From Ruminococcus flavefaciens ND2009 (GTDB lineage Bacteria > Bacillota > Clostridia > Oscillospirales > Ruminococcaceae): a stretch of DNA of 64,000 bases. The translations under genes and the position numbers were made by a program. A model generated the notes under the pieces. The model ran no database searches and had not been told where the DNA came from. It saw only the letters and a program-made list of their open reading frames with translations. Of this stretch, positions 15,541 through 24,789 are shown in pieces. Where the stretch lies: NCBI RefSeq assembly GCF_000621785.1, contig NZ_KK211346.1, positions 511,754-575,753 on the forward strand, given 5' to 3'. Each line of letters opens with the position of its first letter. The first letter of the stretch is position 1.

Positions 15541-17876
15541 CATACGGTAACAAGCTTTGTTACTGACAACTTCCCGTTCTGAATATCTATCCTGACATGG
15601 TCACCTGAGGTTATCTCCGAGGCTATCATCATTTGAGCAAGTCTTGTCTCGACAAATTCTGATACTCTTCGTCTGATAGGTCTTGCACCATATCTGGCTG
15701 TCTCTTTGGCATCTATAACTGCTTCTGCAACTTGGTCGGTGAATTCTGCTGTTATACCTGCGGATGCTGCGCGTGAACGAAGCTTTTCAAGCTCTATCCT
15801 GCTTATTCTCAGAAGCTCATCGTACCCAAGAGCACCAAAAACTATTATATCGTCAATTCTGTTAAGAAGCTCAGGAGAAAAGCTTTTTCTGATACTGGAC
15901 AGAGTCATTTCTCCACGCTCCTCTGCGCTTTTGCTGCCGAAGCCCAATGATGAAGCTGCCAATATCCCGTCTGCGCCCACATTCGATGTCATAATAATAA
16001 TCGAGTCGCGAAAGCTTATCTGCCTCATCATTGAATCAGTTACCATACCATTTTCCAGCACCTGTAAAAGAATATTCAGCACTTCACGATCAGCCTTTTC
16101 AACTTCATCGAACAGAACAACAGAATAAGGCTGCCTTCTCACTTTTTCACATAAGTTATTGTCGCTGCTGTCATAGCCTGCATACCCCGGAGGAGCTCCG
16201 ATAAGCTTTGAAACAGAGTGCTTCTCCATATATTCCGACATATCAACTCTTATCAGGCTGCTCTCTCCGTCGAAAACTATATCTGCAAGCGCTCTTGCAA
16301 GCTCAGTCTTTCCTACACCTGTAGCCCCCGTAAACAGAAACGAAGCTACAGGACGGCAGCTGTCACGCAGACCAGATCTTGCTCTGAAAACTGCTTCTGT
16401 TACTTTGGTGATCGCTTTTTCATGACCGATAATGCGCTCAGACAGTCTCGCTGACAGAGCGGACAGCTTTTCGGTCTCCTCTTCCGTAAGTCTGACTACA
16501 GGGACCCCGGAATGCTGAGATATTACGGAGTAAATATCCTCCTCGGCAAGCTCCCGTACTTCACAAACAGATATTCTGCTTTTTAGCTCACTAAGCCTTC
16601 TTCCGTTCATGGAAATGAAGTCGGTATCATGCGTTATAGCTTCTTCATCTGCTCTTATCCTGGCAGCTGCGCAGGCTTCATCGATCACGTCTATGGCCTT
16701 GTCGGGAAGTGATCTGTCGGTAATATATCTCTGTGACATTTTCACTGCCAATGATACGATTTTCTCCGGTATCTTTACGGCATGATACTTTTCATAATTG
16801 CTTTTTAAGCCGTTTATTATGCTTATACAGCTGTCGGTATCGGGCTCTTCTATTCTCACAGGCTGAAAACGTCTTTCAAGTGCATGATCCTTTTCTATTG
16901 AATGTCTGTATTCATCGAATGTAGTTGCTCCTATCATTTGAAGCTCTCCTCTTGCAAGCTGAGGTTTCACTATATTGGCAGCATCTATAGCTCCCTCAGC
17001 AGCTCCTGCACCGACTATACTGTGTATCTCATCTATAAAAAGGATAATATTTCCGGCACTAACAGCTTCATCCACACACGCTTTAACACGTTCCTCAAAG
17101 TCCCCTCTGTACTTTGCCCCCGATAGAAGAGAAGTCAGATCAAGACTGAAAATATATTTATTTTTCAGACTGTCAGGCACTGTATTTCGCAGAAAAAGCT
17201 CTGCAACGCCTTCCACGACCGCTGTTTTTCCGACACCCGCCTCTCCGATAAGACATGGATTATTCTTACTTCGGCGTGAAAGTACCTGCAATATTCGCCT
17301 TACTTCTTTTTCCCTGCCGATAAGAGGATCCTTCCTGCGGACTTCACTTATATCAGTCATATTTTTGCCGTATCTGAAAAGATTTGGATATTTTGAAGCC
17401 TTTGGCTTCAGAGCATCTCTCAGCTTCTGACCTGACGAACTGTCCGTCATTAAGCTGAGCTTGTCGCAGATATACTCCATATCACCTCCTGTCTTGCGTA
17501 TCAGCGTACAGGCAGTACATGAGCTCTCTTTTATAATTGCAGAGAGAATATGCTCCGAATGGGCTTTTTTGTCATCTGAGCCAGCCGAATCGATACAGGC
17601 TGTCTCAAGTATCCTCTTAGTAGCTGTAGTAAAAAAACGCTGATTGAGAATCGAAGGTGTCCCCTGTCCGACAAGCTCGATTATGCTGTTTTTGAAGCTG
17701 TCAAACGTTATTCCGCTGTTTTTCAGTATATCGGCAGCGGTAGAAGTATCCTCACCGAGAATGGACAGAAGTATATGCTCACTGCCAACATAGGTGTGTC
17801 CCATTTCAGATGCGTACTCAACCGCCCCTTCTATTATATCCGCCGACTTTTTGGTAAACTTACTGTTATTTATCAT
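15540..17876 (-). CDS. clpC: ClpC-type AAA+ unfoldase with shortened middle domain
   Basis: 778 aa behind GGAGGAGC. Residues ~1-150 are two Clp-N repeats; first AAA+ module with GEAGVGKTA and the Walker B FIDEIH; second module with GATGVGKTE, LFDEVEKAD and GAPPGYAGYD. It feeds unfolded proteins to ClpP, whose gene is at 19.5-20.1 kb. Between the modules only ~45 residues (from RADEEA to EEDIYSVIS) replace the ~65-residue UVR coiled-coil middle domain of Bacillus ClpC that docks McsB/MecA adaptors. There are no ctsR-mcsA-mcsB genes next to it, where they are usual. ClpB is excluded because its long middle domain is absent. Confidence 0.9.
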   Translation of the reverse strand: MINNSKFTKKSADIIEGAVEYASEMGHTYVGSEHILLSILGEDTSTAADILKNSGITFDSFKNSIIELVGQGTPSILNQRFFTTATKRILETACIDSAGSDDKKAHSEHILSAIIKESSCTACTLIRKTGGDMEYICDKLSLMTDSSSGQKLRDALKPKASKYPNLFRYGKNMTDISEVRRKDPLIGREKEVRRILQVLSRRSKNNPCLIGEAGVGKTAVVEGVAELFLRNTVPDSLKNKYIFSLDLTSLLSGAKYRGDFEERVKACVDEAVSAGNIILFIDEIHSIVGAGAAEGAIDAANIVKPQLARGELQMIGATTFDEYRHSIEKDHALERRFQPVRIEEPDTDSCISIINGLKSNYEKYHAVKIPEKIVSLAVKMSQRYITDRSLPDKAIDVIDEACAAARIRADEEAITHDTDFISMNGRRLSELKSRISVCEVRELAEEDIYSVISQHSGVPVVRLTEEETEKLSALSARLSERIIGHEKAITKVTEAVFRARSGLRDSCRPVASFLFTGATGVGKTELARALADIVFDGESSLIRVDMSEYMEKHSVSKLIGAPPGYAGYDSSDNNLCEKVRRQPYSVVLFDEVEKADREVLNILLQVLENGMVTDSMMRQISFRDSIIIMTSNVGADGILAASSLGFGSKSAEERGEMTLSSIRKSFSPELLNRIDDIIVFGALGYDELLRISRIELEKLRSRAASAGITAEFTDQVAEAVIDAKETARYGARPIRRRVSEFVETRLAQMMIASEITSGDHVRIDIQNGKLSVTKLVTV

Positions 17877-17927
17877 TTTGCTCCTCCTTTACTCTATAAT
17901 ATTATGCCATTTTTTTCATGCGATAAC

Positions 17928-17934
17928 TGTCGAA
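17928..17934. promoter_or_regulatory. 0A-box match between clpC and the Cys-rich peptide gene
   Basis: Exact TGTCGAA. It lies ~25-30 bp upstream of AT-rich -10-like elements for clpC (17897-17905), near the -40 position used by Spo0A-activated promoters, and ~50 bp upstream of the divergent small gene's probable start site. Chance occurrence is not excluded. Confidence 0.35.
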
Positions 17935-18042
17935 ATCGAAAAAACATCATAAACAGTAACACTTTTTTTCACTTGGCATACTATGTACTATGAAGCGCAG
18001 AAAACGCGGTTCAAATACATCAATTCAAGGAGTTGTTCAATT

Positions 18043-18177
18043 ATGTGTAATTCATGCTTCGGAGGAAATAACTGCTGGTGCATCATTCTCTTAGTACTTC
18101 TGGTCATCATTCTTTTCTCGGGCTGCGGCAACAACGGCTGCGACTGCGGAAACAATAACTGCGGCTGTGGCTGCTGA
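18043..18177 (+). CDS. Tiny Cys/Gly-rich membrane peptide (YjcZ-like)
   Basis: 44 aa, ATG preceded by AAGGAG; a longer reading from 17983 lacks a ribosome site. Residues 1-12 are polar with Cys (MCNSCFGGNNCW), 13-27 a Leu/Ile/Val helix, and the tail repeats NNxCxCG and ends GCGC, with 9 Cys in all. Size and layout recall the small single-helix YjcZ/YhaM-like peptides made late in sporulation. No processing or transport gene is adjacent, so a ribosomal natural product is less likely. CATACTAT at 17980-17987 resembles a sigma-E/K -10 box. The gene ends in a strong terminator. Confidence 0.7.
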   Translation: MCNSCFGGNNCWCIILLVLLVIILFSGCGNNGCDCGNNNCGCGC

Positions 18178-18184
18178 AATGAGA

Positions 18185-18216
18185 AAAGGGACTGCATATG
18201 CAGTCCCTTGATCTTT
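18185..18216. terminator. Bidirectional terminator between the Cys-rich peptide gene and clpX
   Basis: Perfect palindromic stem AAGGGACTG/CAGTCCCTT around CATATG, T-run on the plus side and T-rich on the minus side. Confidence 0.85.
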
Positions 18217-19503
18217 TTATTCAGCTTTAAGAAGCTTATTTCTTCTGTTTGTAAGAAGCGGCTCAACACCGTTGCGGACACAGTCTGCTGTAACCGTTAC
18301 CTTAGCGATACTTCCGTCAGATGGTACAGTAAACATAGTGTTTACAAGGATCGACTCAAGTATCGAACGAAGTCCGCGGGCACCTGTTTTCTGAGCAATA
18401 GCCTTTTTAGCTATCTCAGTAAGTGCATCTTCCTCTATCTCAAGCTCAATATCATCATAGCTGAAAAGCTTCTTATACTGCTTGATAAGAGCGTTCTTAG
18501 GTTCTGTAAGTATTCTTACAAGCGAAGCCTCGTCAAGCTCTTCGAGAACGGATATAACAGGAAGTCTTCCCACAAACTCGGGAACCATACCGAACTTGAC
18601 AAGATCCTTCGGTACGACTTTTTTGAAGATGTTGTCCATTTCCTCTTTATGAGGCTTTATCTCGCCGCCGAAACCGATGGGAGCTTTACCGATACGCTTC
18701 TGTATTTGCTTCTCCAGACCATCAAAAGCACCTCCGCAGATAAAGAGGATGTTCTTTGTGTTTATCTGGATTACCTCCTGGTTAGGATGCTTTCTTCCGC
18801 CCTGAGGAGGAACATTGGATACTGTTCCTTCGATTATTTTAAGAAGAGCCTGCTGTACACCCTCACCGCTTACATCACGTGTAAGAGAAGTATTCTCGGA
18901 CTTTCTTGCTATCTTATCGATCTCATCTATATAGATGATACCTCGTTCAGCTGCCTTGATATCAAAATCAGCAGCCTGAATAAGTCTGAGGAGAACGTTC
19001 TCAACGTCATCGCCGACGTAACCTGCTTCAGTAATGGTAGTAGCATCAGCGATAGCAAAAGGAACATTGAGAAGCTTAGCCAGTGTCTGGGCAAGGAAGG
19101 TCTTGCCGACACCTGTTGGTCCCAGCAGTAGAACGTTGCTCTTCTGAAGCTCGACTCCGTCGCTCTCAGCAGAATCCTTATCATTTTCCTGACTCATTAT
19201 TCTTTTATAATGATTGTAGACAGCAACTGAAAGGGCGATCTTTGCATCGTCCTGTCCTATTACATATTCATCAAGGAAAGCCTTGATCTCCATAGGCTTC
19301 ATCAGAGTCAGAGCGCCGGTGTCATTTTCCGTCTCTGATTTTGAAGCTTTTCTGTGAGCTTTAGCCACTCCGGGTCCATAGAGCATTTCGTAGCAGTAAG
19401 TTACGCACTCATCACAGATATTTGATGAACCTGCAGAAAACATACTGCGAACCCTGTTTTCCCCCTTGCCGCAGAAGCTGCACGATTTAAACGTTTCAGC
19501 CAT
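18217..19503 (-). CDS. clpX: ClpX ATPase subunit of ClpXP protease
   Basis: 428 aa, normal length. N-terminal C4 zinc-binding domain (CSFCGKGE ... CDECV, ~8-33), Walker A GPTGVGKT (~128), Walker [11 protein letters not shown] (~190), pore loop GYVGDD (~155), sensor region RGLR near the C-terminus. It recognises tagged substrates and threads them into ClpP. Located 9 bp after clpP in the usual tig-clpP-clpX order. Confidence 0.98.
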   Translation of the reverse strand: MAETFKSCSFCGKGENRVRSMFSAGSSNICDECVTYCYEMLYGPGVAKAHRKASKSETENDTGALTLMKPMEIKAFLDEYVIGQDDAKIALSVAVYNHYKRIMSQENDKDSAESDGVELQKSNVLLLGPTGVGKTFLAQTLAKLLNVPFAIADATTITEAGYVGDDVENVLLRLIQAADFDIKAAERGIIYIDEIDKIARKSENTSLTRDVSGEGVQQALLKIIEGTVSNVPPQGGRKHPNQEVIQINTKNILFICGGAFDGLEKQIQKRIGKAPIGFGGEIKPHKEEMDNIFKKVVPKDLVKFGMVPEFVGRLPVISVLEELDEASLVRILTEPKNALIKQYKKLFSYDDIELEIEEDALTEIAKKAIAQKTGARGLRSILESILVNTMFTVPSDGSIAKVTVTADCVRNGVEPLLTNRRNKLLKAE

Positions 19504-19512
19504 TTATAACCC

Positions 19513-20103
19513 CTACCTTTTTGTTATGACCTTATCGATAAGTCCATATTCAAGTGCTTCATTAGCAGTCATATAATTGTCTCGTTCACAGGCAGCATGG
19601 ATCTCTTCAATGCTCTTACCGGTGTTGTTCGCGAGAATTTCCTCAAGACGATCTCTTGTACGCTCAAGATTCTTTGCATGGATCATGATGTCGGTCTGCT
19701 GACCGCCGAGTCCTCCGCCGATAAGGGGCTGATGTATCATGATCTCACTGTTGGGAAGAGCGATCCTCTTGCCCTTTGCTCCCGATGAAAGGAGAAAAGC
19801 ACCCATTGATGCAGCCATACCGATACATATTGTGGATACATCGCATTTGATATAGTTCATCGTATCATATATAGCCATTCCCGCAGTTACCGAACCACCG
19901 GGACTGTTTATATATAAAGAAATGTCCTTTTCGGAATCCTGACTCTCAAGATAAAGGAGCTGTGCAACAACAACGCTTGCTGTTGCGTCATTTACCTGAT
20001 CTGAAAGCATGATTATTCTGTCATTGAGGAGACGTGAGTAAATATCGTATGATCTTTCGCCTCTGCTTGTCTGTTCAACGACATAAGGTACCAGTACGCT
20101 CAT
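19513..20103 (-). CDS. clpP: ClpP serine protease subunit
   Basis: 196 aa. Catalytic Ser99 in GMAASMGAF, His124 in MIHQP, and an Asp in the C-terminal ERDNYM region, giving the Ser-His-Asp triad; the SPGGSV and YDTM elements of the family are present. It forms the two-ring proteolytic chamber used by ClpX and ClpC. Separated from tig by a hairpin that may reduce read-through. Confidence 0.98.
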   Translation of the reverse strand: MSVLVPYVVEQTSRGERSYDIYSRLLNDRIIMLSDQVNDATASVVVAQLLYLESQDSEKDISLYINSPGGSVTAGMAIYDTMNYIKCDVSTICIGMAASMGAFLLSSGAKGKRIALPNSEIMIHQPLIGGGLGGQQTDIMIHAKNLERTRDRLEEILANNTGKSIEEIHAACERDNYMTANEALEYGLIDKVITKR

Positions 20104-20121
20104 AGTTTATCGCCCTTTCTT

Positions 20122-20157
20122 TAAAAACAGTTGTCCCACAATAAGCTGCGGGACAAC
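20122..20157 (-). terminator. Hairpin between tig and clpP (possible partial terminator)
   Basis: 8-bp stem GTTGTCCC/GGGACAAC with a 12-nt loop, followed on the minus strand by TGTTTTT. No new promoter was clear before clpP, so it may set the tig:clpP ratio. Confidence 0.55.
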
Positions 20158-20191
20158 GATATTTTCTATGAATAATTTGTCGGAAAAGCTA

Positions 20192-21499
20192 TTATTCAGC
20201 CTTTTCCTCAGCAGCAGTGTTATCTACCACAGCATTCTCCTTAACAAAATCTACTGCCTTCTGAACCTTCAGGTCTGTAGTATATTCATCAAGAGGAATG
20301 AATCTCTTAACTGTATCAACATCAATGTTGTTAGCAGCAGCGATCTCGCTGAGACCGTTGTTGATCTCTTCCTCAGTAGCCTCGAGGTTCTCAAGCTCTG
20401 CGATCTTCTCAAGAGCAAGTCTGAGCTTAACTTCGCTGACAGCTCTGTCTCTGTATGTCTCTCTGAAGGAATCCATGTCCATACCTGTGTACTGGAAGTA
20501 CAGCTTGAGATCCATACCCTGCTGTGCGAGCTGCTGCTCAAATGATCTCATAAGAGCATCGATCCTCTGCTCATACATACAGTTAGGAATAGGTGAATCA
20601 ACCTTGTCGATAAGTGCAGTCATTACTGCATTCTCAAATGCAGCGTCAGCCTGGCTTACAGCAGCTTCCTCAAGCTTTGTCTTGATGTCATCCTTGTACT
20701 CAGCAACTGTATCGAACTCTGTAGCGTCCTTTACAAGGTCATCATTGATCTCGGGAAGTTCCTCATAGCTGATAGACTTGAGCTTGCACTTGAATGTAGC
20801 TTCCTTGCCTGCGTAATCAGTCATCTGATAGTCCTCAGGGAAAGTTACATTTACATCGAACTCATCGCCGACATTGTGACCAACGATCTGATCCTCAAAA
20901 CCGGGAATGAACTGACCGCTGCCAAGACGAAGAGGATGATCCTCGCCCTTGCCGCCTTCAAATGCCTCGTCGCCGAAGAAGCCTTCAAAGTCGATAACAA
21001 CTTCGTCGTCCATCTGAGCTGCTCTGTCATCTACAGAAACTATACGAGCATTCTTCTTTCTGATAATCTCGATCTGCTTCTCGATATCCTCATCAGTGAT
21101 CTCCTTGACTTCCTTGGGAGCCTTGATTCCCTTATAGTCAGAGATCTCGATTTCAGGCTTTGTAACGCATACAGCCTTGAGCTCAACGCCTGTTTCCTTA
21201 TCGATAGATGTAACTTCTACGTTAGGTCTGTCAACGAGAACAAGTCCTGTCTCCTGAACAGCAGCATCGATCTCGGGACCAAGAAGAGAATTGATAGCGC
21301 CCTCATAGAAAGCACCCTCACCGAACTCTCTCTCTGCAAGCTTTCTGGAAACCTTGCCTTTTCTGAATCCCTTGATCTGGATGTTCTTCTTCTGACGCTG
21401 GTATTCCTTCTCAACAGCCGCCTCAAAAGCAGCAGCATCGATCGAAATTACTAACTCTGTAGTATTCACATCTGTTTTGTTTGATGATTTTAAACTCAT
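20192..21499 (-). CDS. tig: Trigger factor (ribosome-bound chaperone, peptidyl-prolyl isomerase)
   Basis: 435 aa. N-terminal ribosome-binding domain with the signature GFRKGK (~44-49, Ser in place of the following Pro), FKBP-type isomerase domain (~150-245, DEVVIDFEGFF ... GSGQFIPGFEDQIVG) and a long helical C-terminal arm. It shields nascent chains at the ribosome exit. First gene of tig-clpP-clpX; its promoter has an extended -10. Confidence 0.97.
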   Translation of the reverse strand: MSLKSSNKTDVNTTELVISIDAAAFEAAVEKEYQRQKKNIQIKGFRKGKVSRKLAEREFGEGAFYEGAINSLLGPEIDAAVQETGLVLVDRPNVEVTSIDKETGVELKAVCVTKPEIEISDYKGIKAPKEVKEITDEDIEKQIEIIRKKNARIVSVDDRAAQMDDEVVIDFEGFFGDEAFEGGKGEDHPLRLGSGQFIPGFEDQIVGHNVGDEFDVNVTFPEDYQMTDYAGKEATFKCKLKSISYEELPEINDDLVKDATEFDTVAEYKDDIKTKLEEAAVSQADAAFENAVMTALIDKVDSPIPNCMYEQRIDALMRSFEQQLAQQGMDLKLYFQYTGMDMDSFRETYRDRAVSEVKLRLALEKIAELENLEATEEEINNGLSEIAAANNIDVDTVKRFIPLDEYTTDLKVQKAVDFVKENAVVDNTAAEEKAE

Positions 21500-21539
21500 A
21501 TTGATACGTCCTCCAATATTTATATAACATACTTTGTAT

Positions 21540-21548
21540 ATTATACCA
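21540..21548 (-). promoter_or_regulatory. Extended -10 promoter of tig
   Basis: TGGTATAAT on the minus strand (TATAAT at 21540-21545 with the upstream TG). No good -35 at 17 bp. Confidence 0.6.
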
Positions 21549-21600
21549 CATTTCCGATAATTTTTCTACTGATTTCCAACACTTCTGCATAATGCACAAA

Positions 21601-22293
21601 TCACAGAACTTTTTCAGGGATAAACTGTAAATAATCCCCTGCGATCAGATGAAAATTGATGTCATCATATGTGTTTTTTACGCAGAGCTCGTGAGCAGAG
21701 CGTCCGTGTATGTGACCGTAATAGCAGTCTTTTATCTTGTATCGGTACAATATCTCAAGAATGTCGTAATTAAAATTAGTAGCAAAGATAGGTGGGTAAT
21801 GCAGAAAAACTATAGGTTCAAGCTCAGCAGCCAGCGCTGACTTTATGGAAGTCTCGAGTCGCTGTACTTCCCTTTTAAGGACTTTTTCGTCCTGTGTTTC
21901 TCCGGGCATATTTACCCAGCCTCTTGTGCCGCATATTCCATATTTTTCATATTTATAGTGGTTATTATGCAGTATCTTGATTGAACTGCATCCCTCAGCC
22001 GTCAGGAATTCCTCCATCTTGCGCATGGTGGTCCACCAGTAATCATGATTCCCTTTGATGATTATTTTCTCACCGGGAAGCTCCTCGATAAAATGGAAAT
22101 CGGGAGCAGCTTCCGCAAGAGACATACCCCATGATATATCTCCCGGGAGCACAATTGTGTCATCTTCTTTTATAAGTTCGAGCCAGTTTTTCTCGATCCG
22201 CTCCTGGTAATCCTGCCACCCCGGGAAGATACTCATTGTCTTTTCAGGATCGCCCTTGCACAGGTGCAGATCAGCAAGTACGAACAGACTCAT
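21601..22293 (-). CDS. Calcineurin-type metallophosphoesterase
   Basis: 230 aa. Metal-binding motifs in order: DLHL (~8-11), LPGDISWG (~49-56), KGNHDYWW (~79-86), LHYPP (~165) and YGHIHG (~194), the standard two-metal phosphoesterase set. Substrate unknown. It starts 3 bp after the stop of thrC and is the last gene of the long rplS-to-thrC run. No clear terminator follows; the tig promoter lies 55 bp beyond its end. Confidence 0.88.
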   Translation of the reverse strand: MSLFVLADLHLCKGDPEKTMSIFPGWQDYQERIEKNWLELIKEDDTIVLPGDISWGMSLAEAAPDFHFIEELPGEKIIIKGNHDYWWTTMRKMEEFLTAEGCSSIKILHNNHYKYEKYGICGTRGWVNMPGETQDEKVLKREVQRLETSIKSALAAELEPIVFLHYPPIFATNFNYDILEILYRYKIKDCYYGHIHGRSAHELCVKNTYDDINFHLIAGDYLQFIPEKVL

Positions 22294-22296
22294 ATT

Positions 22297-23790
22297 TTAT
22301 ATGCCCAGTGTTCTGAGCACATAGTCCTTCTGGTCTGCCTTATCAATAACATCACTGAAGCGCTCGGGCTTGTTTCTGAGATCAGCAAGTGCAGCAGGAA
22401 CCGGAATATCCGAAAGCTGAGCGATCTTGTCTACCTTGTCATATTCGTCTATGTCCGAAGACTTGCCCTCAAGTGCCTCAAGAACAGCTGCGCTGAACTT
22501 GTAAGGACTTGCTGTGGAAGCGATAACAGTCTTTGTTGTATCGCCCGAGGTCTCCTTGTAATCCTTGTAAACCTTAACAGCAACGGCTGTGTGAGTATCA
22601 CAGGTGTAGGAGTATGTCTCGTAAACAGAGTGTATAGTAGCCTTTGTCTGATTATCATCACAGAAGCCGGCAGCAAACTCTTCCTTGAGCTTCTTCTTGA
22701 CATCATCATTCACTTCATATCTTCCCTCAGAAGCAAGCTTACCGAACCACTCTCTTATAAGAGCGTCATTACAGCCTGTCATAAGGTAGAGAAGTCTCTC
22801 AAGATTGCTTGAGATGAGAATATCCATTGAAGGAGATACAGTTGCATAGAACTGTCTGTTCCTGTCATAGATACCTGTGTTGATGAAGTCTGTGAGGACA
22901 TTGTTTATGTTTGAAGCACAGATAAGCTTGTTTACAGGTATACCCATATGCTTTGCATAGTAAGCAGCCAGAATATTACCGAAATTACCTGTGGGAACAA
23001 CAATGTTGATCTTGTCGCCGAGAGCGATCTCGCCGTCCTTTACAAGCTCTGCATAGGCAGATACATAGTAAACGATCTGAGGAACGAGACGTCCCCAGTT
23101 GATGGAGTTGGCGCTTGAAAAGATCATGCCGTTATCGTCAAGAGCCTTCTTTACATCGTCATTTGTAAATATAGCCTTTACACCGTTCTGGCAGTCGTCA
23201 AAGTTACCCTTGATCGCACAAACACCTACATTTGAGCCCTCCTGGGTCTTCATCTGACGCTTCTGCATAGGGCTGACGCCGTCCTCGGGATAGAAAACGA
23301 GAATAGAAGTTCCCTCAACGTCCTTGAACCCCTCAAGTGCAGCCTTTCCTGTGTCACCTGATGTGGCAACAAGAATAACTATCTTCTTATCCAGCTTTAT
23401 CTTCTTTGCAGAAGTTGTAAGGAAATAAGGCAGGATCTGAAGAGCCATATCCTTGAATGCGCAGGTAGGACCGTGCCAGAGCTCCAGCATATATGTCCCG
23501 TCAAAGAGATGAGCTATCTCAGCAATGCTCTCAGTCTCAAAGTTCTTTGTGCTGTAAGCATTATCTGTACAATAGTGTATCTCGGCATCGGTAAAATCAG
23601 TGAGATATTTTGAAAACACATAAGCAGCTCTGTCAGCGTACTTCATGTTGCCTATAGCCTTGATCTCGTCAAGTGTCAGCTGAGGAATGCTTTCGGGAAC
23701 AAAAAGTCCGCCCTCGGCTGAGATACCCTGAGTAATAGCTTCGGCACTGTTGACCTTGACATCACTGTTTCTTGTGCTGTTATAAAACAT
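22297..23790 (-). CDS. thrC: Threonine synthase
   Basis: 497 aa, start at the ATG behind GAAGGG (an upstream TTG is less likely). The PLP lysine lies in HGPTCAFKD (~113), with the phosphate-binding SGDTGKAALEG and TGNFGN elements; the ~500-aa length and N-terminal YNSTRNS mark the long (fungal/E. coli-like) class. It converts O-phosphohomoserine to threonine. No other threonine genes are adjacent; it follows yraN in a run of housekeeping genes. Confidence 0.96.
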   Translation of the reverse strand: MFYNSTRNSDVKVNSAEAITQGISAEGGLFVPESIPQLTLDEIKAIGNMKYADRAAYVFSKYLTDFTDAEIHYCTDNAYSTKNFETESIAEIAHLFDGTYMLELWHGPTCAFKDMALQILPYFLTTSAKKIKLDKKIVILVATSGDTGKAALEGFKDVEGTSILVFYPEDGVSPMQKRQMKTQEGSNVGVCAIKGNFDDCQNGVKAIFTNDDVKKALDDNGMIFSSANSINWGRLVPQIVYYVSAYAELVKDGEIALGDKINIVVPTGNFGNILAAYYAKHMGIPVNKLICASNINNVLTDFINTGIYDRNRQFYATVSPSMDILISSNLERLLYLMTGCNDALIREWFGKLASEGRYEVNDDVKKKLKEEFAAGFCDDNQTKATIHSVYETYSYTCDTHTAVAVKVYKDYKETSGDTTKTVIASTASPYKFSAAVLEALEGKSSDIDEYDKVDKIAQLSDIPVPAALADLRNKPERFSDVIDKADQKDYVLRTLGI

Positions 23791-23801
23791 ATTATCACCC
23801 T

Positions 23802-24179
23802 TCAAAATATGAAATTGTAGCCTGTTGTATCATAGGCGTTTAAAATATAATCAATGCTGAGCACCTTGCCTGCGTCGATGATGACTTGTGCGACATCAAA
23901 TCTCGGCTGCAGCATATTCGGATGCTTACAGCAATAATCAGCAGCTGTTTTGATTATAAGACCGCGTTTACGCTTGTTGACAGCTTCAAAGCCCGAGACC
24001 ATACTGTCCGGCTTACGGGATTTGACTTCAACAAAGGCGATATAATCACCGTTTTCAGCGATTATATCAATCTCGCCGCCTTTAATGCGGTAATTCCGTG
24101 CGGCGATATAATATCCGCGCTCGATAAGGTAATTGCAAACGCTTTCCTCTCCGAGCTTTCCTATTTCACTTTTCGTCAT
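23802..24179 (-). CDS. yraN: YraN family (UPF0102) protein
   Basis: 125 aa. Shows the family's endonuclease-like core: [22 protein letters not shown] compressed to G-E-x-A-type start, [19 protein letters not shown] (Asp and Glu-x-Lys of the PD-(D/E)XK fold, ~37-53) and VNKRK. Its ATG lies inside the 3' end of rnhB, with 14 bp of overlap. The family's role is unsettled, with a Holliday-junction-like nuclease role suggested from the fold. The rnhB-yraN pair is widely conserved. Confidence 0.9.
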   Translation of the reverse strand: MTKSEIGKLGEESVCNYLIERGYYIAARNYRIKGGEIDIIAENGDYIAFVEVKSRKPDSMVSGFEAVNKRKRGLIIKTAADYCCKHPNMLQPRFDVAQVIIDAGKVLSIDYILNAYDTTGYNFIF

Positions 24180-24789
24180 ATAGCTTTTTCAGGAATGTTT
24201 TGCGATGAACATCGGATATACCGAATTCCGCAAGCTTTTCATAGTGCAGAGCAGTCCCGTAGCCTTTATGCTTGCTGAAACAATACTGTGGATACTTACT
24301 ATCAAGATCCCGCATATAACGGTCTCTTGCGACCTTTGCAAGTATAGAGGCTGCAGCGATGGAAGCAGATACAGCATCACCATGGATAACATAACGGCTC
24401 TCGCATTCAAGCTCAGGAAGCTTGTTTCCGTCGATAAGTGCAAGATCAGGCTTTATTCCCAGACCTTCCACAGCTCTCTTCATGGCAAGCATTGTGGCCT
24501 GAAGGATATTCAGACGGTCTATCTCCTCTACCGATGCTGTTGCAATACAGTAAGCGTCAGCCTTCTCGATGACCTCGTCATAAAGAAGCTCTCTTCGCTT
24601 TTCCGATATTTTCTTACTGTCGTTGAGATAGTTTATAAGTACCTCATCATTGAGAATGACAGCTGCGGTATAAACATCGCCCGCCAGCGGCCCGCGTCCT
24701 GCCTCATCAACTCCGCAGATAACGGGATACTCCCTGCGAAGCTGGTTATCATAGTCAAAAAGCTCCTTGTGGAGAATTATCCTTGCCAT
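24166..24789 (-). CDS. rnhB: Ribonuclease HII
   Basis: 207 aa. Catalytic acidic set in [14 protein letters not shown] (~26-39), the later Asp in ALIDGNKLP, and the [14 protein letters not shown] block. It cuts RNA in RNA-DNA hybrids and at single ribonucleotides. Its start overlaps the stop of rbgA (TAATG) and its end overlaps yraN. Confidence 0.96.
   Translation of the reverse strand: MARIILHKELFDYDNQLRREYPVICGVDEAGRGPLAGDVYTAAVILNDEVLINYLNDSKKISEKRRELLYDEVIEKADAYCIATASVEEIDRLNILQATMLAMKRAVEGLGIKPDLALIDGNKLPELECESRYVIHGDAVSASIAAASILAKVARDRYMRDLDSKYPQYCFSKHKGYGTALHYEKLAEFGISDVHRKTFLKKLYDEK

Noticed and set aside
18208-19131. 307-codon open frame antisense to clpX
   Set aside because: It is a shadow of the clpX frame, with no ribosome site and Cys/Leu-rich nonsense composition.
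20876-21454. 192-codon open frame antisense to tig
   Set aside because: Leu/Ser-rich mirror of an acidic coding region; the trigger factor call on the other strand is certain.
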